A stretch of DNA of 64,000 nt from Sapria himalayana (lineage: Eukaryota; Streptophyta; Magnoliopsida; Malpighiales; Rafflesiaceae). Position numbers and translations under genes: made by a program. The DNA lies in contig JAREIK010000748.1 of NCBI GenBank assembly GCA_029783825.1, forward strand, positions 671,999-735,998, written 5' to 3'. A model generated the notes under the pieces. It was given only the letters and a program-made list of their open reading frames with translations, was not told the DNA's origin and ran no database searches. How positions within the stretch are numbered: position 1 is the stretch's first letter; each line of letters opens with the position of its first letter. This document shows, piece after piece, positions 57,966 through 64,000 of this stretch.

Positions 57966-59399
57966 CCCTTGGCCAAAAGTGAGGGTTAAGATGGAATGGA
58001 TAGTTGACACATCAGATAGACATCCATTTCTATGAATCAAGTAAATGAACCTGAAGGTTTGGTTCATAAAAAATTAACTAACATATTTATATTTTATGAC
58101 ACTAGGTTTGATAGTTGTGGTGAGATTCTGAGTATTGGCATGGACACTATATTTAAAGATGATATATTTTCTATTCAGTTAGTAAGTGACAAATGATAGA
58201 GTAGTTCATCAAATAAGAGTAAGTTATCTTAGTAATTGTTATTAATTATTATTCCATTCTATCAAATGATAACTTTAAGAATTTTGATATAGTAGGTTGG
58301 AAGAAATCATATGAATCTACATATCCCATGCTTTCTAAGTTGACATGTGATCTATTAATCCTTCAATGTCTAACATAGTATTAGAGTCTACTTTTTCTAT
58401 GATTGTGAATGTTATTTCAGATAGGAAATCTAAAATATGATCATATATCATAGATGCAATTTCATGATTGAAGAACTAAAAAGATTCAAAAATATATATT
58501 TAGACAGTGTGAAAGAATTACTAATAGATGAAGACTCACATGTCATCAACTATATTGAGGCTAGTACACGTATCAAAGTTAGATGTGGAAATCAGAACTC
58601 GACTACTAACATAGATTGGATAATGATTATTACCATAATTTGCATGTCTCATATTTTATGCATATTTATTTTGATGATGTTCTATTTTTTTTAAAATTTT
58701 AAACTTTTTAAATTTATATTTTATTTTTATTTGTTATACCTAATATAATATCTATATCATGATGTTTTAAAACAAAACAAGTGTATATTTTGTTATTCAG
58801 TTATGAATTTATGGACTCTATGTCTTATTAATTATATTAATTTTAATTTACATTGAAGTACAATATAATATAGTTACATTTTGATATTTAAATTTTACTT
58901 TAAATTTTTATTATTTATCAAATAATCCAAACCACACCACTACTAAAGCCATGGCACAACCCACTAGGCACTATTGTCTAATGAATACCCTTAGCCCAAT
59001 AGACATGGCCCACGCCCACATCTCATGGCCTACATGCCCATTAGGGCCTCATACTGGGTCGTTGGGCCCTTGGTAGCTTGGCCACTTCTCAAGGCCTTAA
59101 TGGCACTTGGACTTGGCTTGCCAGGGCTAGCCATCCGAGCTAGGGTGGAAAAGTACCAAGCATGTGTCATCGCAATCTCATGCAACTACTAGCATGACTT
59201 GGTCTGGCCTAGCATGATTTGCACACCTGGTTCTCAAAGCCATGCCATCGGGCCATGTTGGGTAACATAAAATTTGGTCATGCTAGCATAGCATGGCATG
59301 GGTACCCTTTTCATGTCATGTTTGGCATGACACATTGGCCCAACTAGGCCATTATTTTTTGGTTCGTACCACTACAATATGACTTGTTTGACACCTCTA
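57966..59399 (+). mobile_element. hAT-B: second hAT relic, 3' part, interrupted by the LINE
   Basis: 57985-58700 aligns with 440-1000 of hAT-A: GGTTAAGATGGAATGGATAG matches the KVEWVD block, GAATTTTGATATAGTA matches 637-653, and the PMLSKLTCDLL region with GTATTAGAGTCTACTTTTTC matches the dimerisation domain. A GC-richer end of GGCATG/GGCCCA words follows from about 58925 and closes with CTTGTTTGACACCTCTA at 59399. It is more decayed than hAT-A. Its 5' part is cut off where the LINE ends, suggesting the LINE is inserted in it or that the junction is a deletion. Confidence 0.75.
57985..58690 (+). pseudogene. hAT-B transposase C-terminal remnant
   Basis: Coding similarity to hAT-A persists at the nucleotide level, but the frame is broken by many stops. 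The dimerisation domain is around 58320-58440 (MLSKLTCDLL, then a diverged serine-rich part). The acidic tail of hAT-A (about 900-1000) has a counterpart near 58530-58560. Confidence 0.65.
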
Positions 59400-60470
59400 T
59401 TTTGACTGTAATGTGCAAGACAAACATATATGTTAAGATTTAAAATTTAAGTATGTTAACTATTGTAAGTATGATACGTAAATGAAAGTATTAATAATTT
59501 TATATTTTGATTTATTGTATATGTCTTAGAATATTTGGTTCTTGATTGAGATATATATTTTATAGGGCATTCTCCTAAATGTTTCATCTTTAATGTAAAA
59601 GCTTCATTATTACTATAGAGGATAATGATAGGTAATCCATGGGACATATATACTTGTATTGTGACTCATAAGGTAATAATTGTCATTTGAATTATTTTCA
59701 TTCATTTCATTCTTTCTTTTGAAACTAGTGAGAAGCATTTAGTAATTATACAATTATGGTACTTACAAAGATGAAAATAAAAATACTTATAAATCATATT
59801 AGTTCTTGGTCTTTATGACATTTGATATCAAAGAATATGAATATATATATGAAGTAACTATTAATAGAAATTTGCAAGCTGTATAAAAGGTATGGGCATG
59901 TAAGTGACTCTCAAGCTAAAATGAATTATTATCTTGGTGATAAAGTATCAGATGGATAGCTACTCGGGAGTCATCATTCGGATAAACTTAATAGTAATAA
60001 CCTCCTTGTATGCCCTTGGGTCAATGATTCATTGTACAATAACATACTGCATTATATGTCTAGGTGCATGATTGATGTGGTCACGTGCAGTTCGATTATA
60101 AATAAATCACCGGAGGAGACATATTATATGAGTATGGTGCTTTATGATATTTGAGGTGAGGAGACATATTACTTGTTATAATCACTGGAGAAGATATTGT
60201 GAGGAGACATATTACTTTTTTGAGAAGCTAGAGAAGAATAACTATCAAACTCTAACTGGTTATTCACCATAATCAAAGTGAAAATGGAGGCTCCCCTATG
60301 GAATCTTAAAATCCAAGAGAAAAAAGAGATGAGGAACAAGGGAAATATCATTTTTCACCCACATGAAATTGTGAACATACAACCCATTTATCAATTGGAG
60401 GAATTCAATGAATTACAAAGAAAATGACATATGTTTGACCTAATAATAATGTTCTGGTACATTACTATCT
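59400..60470. other. AT-rich sequence, no gene seen
   Basis: A short phrase GAGGAGACATATTA occurs three times (60115, 60167, 60201), partly within a degenerate 30-50-bp repeat. This could be the 5' region or LTR of the Athila-like relic that follows, but no LTR ends could be identified. Confidence 0.4.
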
Positions 60471-62060
60471 GAGTGTGATGAATCATTAATATTTTTTATA
60501 TGGAGGCTATGTGATTGGGCTATAGAATATTGGGCAAGCTCCAAGAGTTTTTGGAAATAATTCAATGAGCTATGATAATTAAGGATTAAACTTGAATTTT
60601 CATTTTCCAATAAGAGAAAATAAGTCAACTCTAGAAGAAAATATGAATGTCATATTAATAGAACTAATATATAGAAATAATAACCAAAACACTCGTATGA
60701 GAAGGCTTATAGAGAAATTAGATCACATGAGTTAGATATTGAGGAGTATAAAGAATCAAATTGAATAAATAACATTATCAATGAACGTAAAAATAGTTAG
60801 TGAACTACCATGTGATAATGAGGCAAATCCAAAGAAGTTTTTATCTATATATTTTTGAAGTTGAACAAAGTTAGAGGGCAATACATTGAGCAAGAGGATT
60901 CTAAAAATTCTAAAGCTAATGCTAGATGGTGTTGTGATTTTCTCAAAAGTTATGGCTCCCAAATATAAATTTTCAAAATTCATAGCTCCCACTAAAAATA
61001 TTTTCACAGATAAGAGTTGTAGTGTCACGACACCTTCCAATGCCATAACTCTAGTAGAGGTACAAGCCTAACTTTTACTCTTAGTTGTGAATAAAGGAAG
61101 CAAAAAAACATATGAGTGAAAAAAGATTACCAGACGCTATGAAGATAAAGAAATAAATTAAAATGAAGTTAAGGGTAAGTTTTTGATGAATCTTTCATAT
61201 CCACAATATTTTAGGAATAGGAAATTTGATGATCATTTTGAAAAGTTTCTCAACATAATCTAGAAACTATAAGTGAACATACCATTTACAAAGCTCTAAC
61301 CCAAATATAGAATTAGGTGAAGTTAATAAAATATATTATGAGTAATAAGAAAATATTAGAGATGTACAAGACCATGAATATGATTAAGAATTATAGTGCA
61401 ATTATTTAACTAATAATACCGAGGAAACCAAAGGATCTAAGAAGTTTTACTATACTTTGTACCATTGGGACCATGCATTTTGAAGGACATTATGCAAATT
61501 GGGATCAAGTGTTGCCTTGATGCCCTTGCAATTATGTGAAGGTTGAATCTCAGAAAAATCACTCTAATATCTTTCTCACTCTACATAGTTGATCAGATAA
61601 TCAAATGTCTAAATAAGATTATTGAAGATATTTTGGTTAAGATTGGTATCATTATATTTCTATTTGATTCCAATATATTAGACATGGAGGAAGATAATTA
61701 TGCACCATTAATTTTGGGATGATTATTTATGGTCACTAGAAAAGCTCTTATTGACATCTAGAAAGAGGAATTCACTATTTGTGTTGGTGAGGAGCAAGTA
61801 AAGTTTAATCTTTACAAAGTTTGGATGGTCCAGATGAAGATGAGATGAGGTGTCAAAGAGTAAACAATTTTTTTTCATATGACATTACAACAAAAAGTTG
61901 ACTTTCAATGGAAAGATTTTATAGAAGACTACTAGTCAGATGAAGATGAATGGGTTGATGAGGAAGAATAACTTTGGAACCATGAAATTGAAAAAAATAA
62001 AGAAGATGACTACTATGATGTTACATCATTTTTTGAAGCACAACCCTAGAGAATCTAATA
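60470..62060 (+). pseudogene. Athila-like gypsy gag (C-terminal) and protease, decayed
   Basis: The gag C-terminal region shows SPRVFGNNSMSYDN (60537), KIVSELPCDNEANPKKFLSI (60789; Athila-type elements have L-P-S-x-T-E-x-N-P-K) and MNLSYPQYFRNRKFDDHFEK (61187; P-F-P-Q-R, then F-x-K-F-L). The protease part reads PKDLRSFTILCTIG (61431) and, after breaks, LLEDILVKIGIIIFLFDS, LDMEEDNYAPLILG and ALIDI, close to the Athila V-L-D-M-E-E-D-x-x-x-P-L-I-L-G-R-P-F block. The active-site D-x-G region is decayed. It ends in an acidic DEDEWVDEEE stretch (about 61940). Orientation is forward. No RT was recognised downstream. Confidence 0.8.
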
Positions 62061-64000
62061 TTTACAACTCCAATGAAGCTAAGAAAACAAGTAGGGAAAA
62101 CATGATTTAGACAGAAATTATGGACAATCCAATCAATGACAAAGCCATAATCATTTTCAATGTAATGACATTGATGTCATAGAATAAAATTGTATATCAA
62201 AAGCTCAATGACATAGTCAAAGGCATCCCAGCACTACGAATTTGGGAGCATATAAAAATTTGGCTTAGAAAAACTTAAAGGTAAAGCTGTAATAGTGCAC
62301 AATGCCATGACATTGGGGTTATATAAATAAATAGGCCAAGAAAAGGTAAAAGATAAAGCTATGGTTGTGCTTAGCACTATGATTTTTCAGCCATTACATT
62401 GGGGAGATATAAAGAAAAGGGACGGGCTAGCATCGTAGAAGAATTTTGAAATTCACCAAAGTCATGGCAGTCAAAGAAGAAAAATCCAAAAAAGGAAATG
62501 TAGCTGAAGTAAGACAAATGGAAGAAATCAAAAAGATAAAAGTAAAATATTATATTGAAAAGCTAGCATAAACTACAGAGATCATTGATGGAGGCAAGAA
62601 ATATTAATGGTCTAGCTACAGATATTAAAACATAATGCTTCTTGGGAGGAAATCCTAAGAATTTTTTTTGCATGTGTAATGTATAAATAATATTATATTC
62701 ATCATATAAATGATCATTCATGCCCAACTTTCCCATCTATATAGTCATCAAACTCAAATTCTTTTGCAACTATCAATATGTCAACTATAAGTTGCTCCTC
62801 TATTTTGAGTACCTATCATACCAAACCTAGAAATAGAGAAAAAATAGTTTTGAGTATTTTGATATCATTAGATAATGCGTACTTATTAGAATGAAATATA
62901 ATTGGAATAATTTCATGACTTTGAAGTTTTGGTTGATTTTGATAAATTATCATGAAATCAATAAGTTTTTGGAGGCTTTTGGCTACTTAGTAGATTATAA
63001 ATCATCGAATAGTTTTAATATCTATTTTTGGTCAAGACTCTACTTAATTAGTCATAATAATCTTTATATGTCATACTCTATCATCTCATTAGCAAAATTC
63101 TTATACATTGCAAAACATTTTTTATGCATGTAATATTATCATGGACTCGCGGCCATATTTAATACATAATAATTAAAAATTGCACTATTAATTTCATGTT
63201 ATAGTAACCAAGATCCTTGCTGATACTAAAAGTCATAATTACTTTTTAGCACCACAACTTTATCATTAACAATGCTTTGCAGTCTCAAGTCATAGCTATA
63301 ATATTTTCACAAAGCTGTGACTTTTGAGCTGTAAAATATTACAAAATCAAAACTATTCTGACCAAAGTCATGGCAATTATCTAGTACGACAATTTTTGAA
63401 TATAAAATATTACAAAGGGTATTTACTCAAGTACTTTTTCCCAAGGATATGACTCTTACCCTCAATAGATAGCAAAGTCATGATTTTTATGTTTAAACTA
63501 ATTTAGTCTCATTGCCTTTTATAGTTTTGCAGTCATATGATTTATGAGAAAGGTCAAGCCCCTTTTCATAGTCATTCTTAGCATTTCATCCATATTATAC
63601 AGAAAAAAAGATCATTCTCAATGTTGCAGTTATTCCTAGCACCATAGTCATATTATGCACATGAAAGGTCATTCACAACATCATGGACATTCATAGCATC
63701 ATGTCCATATGATGGATGAGAATGACCAATTATAAATGTACCTACTACTGAAAATCAGAGTTTAGAAATGGAATATTTTGTAACGTCCAATTATAAATGG
63801 ACATTCTCATCCATCATAGCATTAAATATTATATATCCTTATCATATGGACCTTTCATAGCATCATGTCCATATGAAAGGTCATTCATAGTCATATTATC
63901 CACTGAATTTTTTAGCATTGTAACATTGTGTTATAGAGACAATAAGTCTATGTTGTAGTCACTTCCCAACAGAGTGACTGTGTTATAGAAAGATTACGAT
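62060..64000. other. Continuation of the Athila-like relic or unassigned sequence
   Basis: At 62130-62400 three degenerate phrases line up: DKAIIIFNVMTLM, GKAVIVHNAMTLG and DKAMVVLSTMIFQ, spaced by roughly 110-160 bp. From 63180 the sequence is rich in CATAGTCAT/GTCATGxC words. An inverted repeat pairs ATGATGGATGAGAATG near 63710 with CATTCTCATCCATCAT near 63802. No gene or LTR could be proven. Confidence 0.4.

Overview
This window is nuclear DNA from a flowering plant: very AT-rich, and crowded with plant-type transposable elements around one apparently intact plant gene. I see no bacterial or organellar gene layout, no tRNA or rRNA gene and no CRISPR array. The species cannot be named from the sequence. 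All boundaries, splice sites and homology calls were made by eye.

Layout. 1-1747 is the 3' part of a decayed hAT transposon (hAT-A). 1748-6936 is a reverse-strand Ty3/gypsy relic with a long LTR at 5223-6936. Two short non-autonomous hAT elements sit inside it (2552-3098 and 3775-4246), each with an 8-bp target duplication. The gypsy element cuts an older forward-strand Ty1/copia pol gene at 6936/6937. A younger, structurally complete reverse-strand copia element (7654-12258) is inserted further along in the RNase H part of the same old pol gene. 13074-14781 holds the only intact gene, a two-exon TRICHOME BIREFRINGENCE-LIKE (TBL) polysaccharide O-acetyltransferase on the reverse strand. 15.0-17.7 kb is AT-rich with no gene seen.

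17.7-53.1 kb is dominated by CACTA (En/Spm) elements. CACTA-A (17679-about 23620) is a 5' end and leader. CACTA-B (26626-36996) is nearly full length, with TIRs, subterminal repeats, a leader intron, a decayed TNP2 gene and a TNPA-like gene. CACTA-C (42464-53135) is a probable reverse-strand relative. A and B carry the same roughly 550-bp tandem repeat in the leader, six copies in A and about three and a half in B. Between and around them lie exon fragments of an Enhancer-of-Polycomb-like gene (23838-24056 and 38104-39019, the latter a triplicated exon) whose intron was invaded by a reverse-strand copia fragment (about 25270-26625) and then by CACTA-B. CACTA-C contains a 1.4-kb purine-only-like block and a third short hAT element (48488-48919).

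53136-53822 is a decayed ORF I do not recognise. 54000-57965 is a LINE with endonuclease, reverse transcriptase and RNase H remains. 57966-59399 is a second hAT relic (hAT-B), homologous to hAT-A. 60470-62060 is an Athila-like gypsy gag-protease relic, and the rest to 64000 is unassigned.

How it fits together: almost nothing except the TBL gene looks able to make a full-length protein. The interest lies in the order of insertions, the leader satellite shared by CACTA elements with different termini, and the broken Enhancer-of-Polycomb-like gene.
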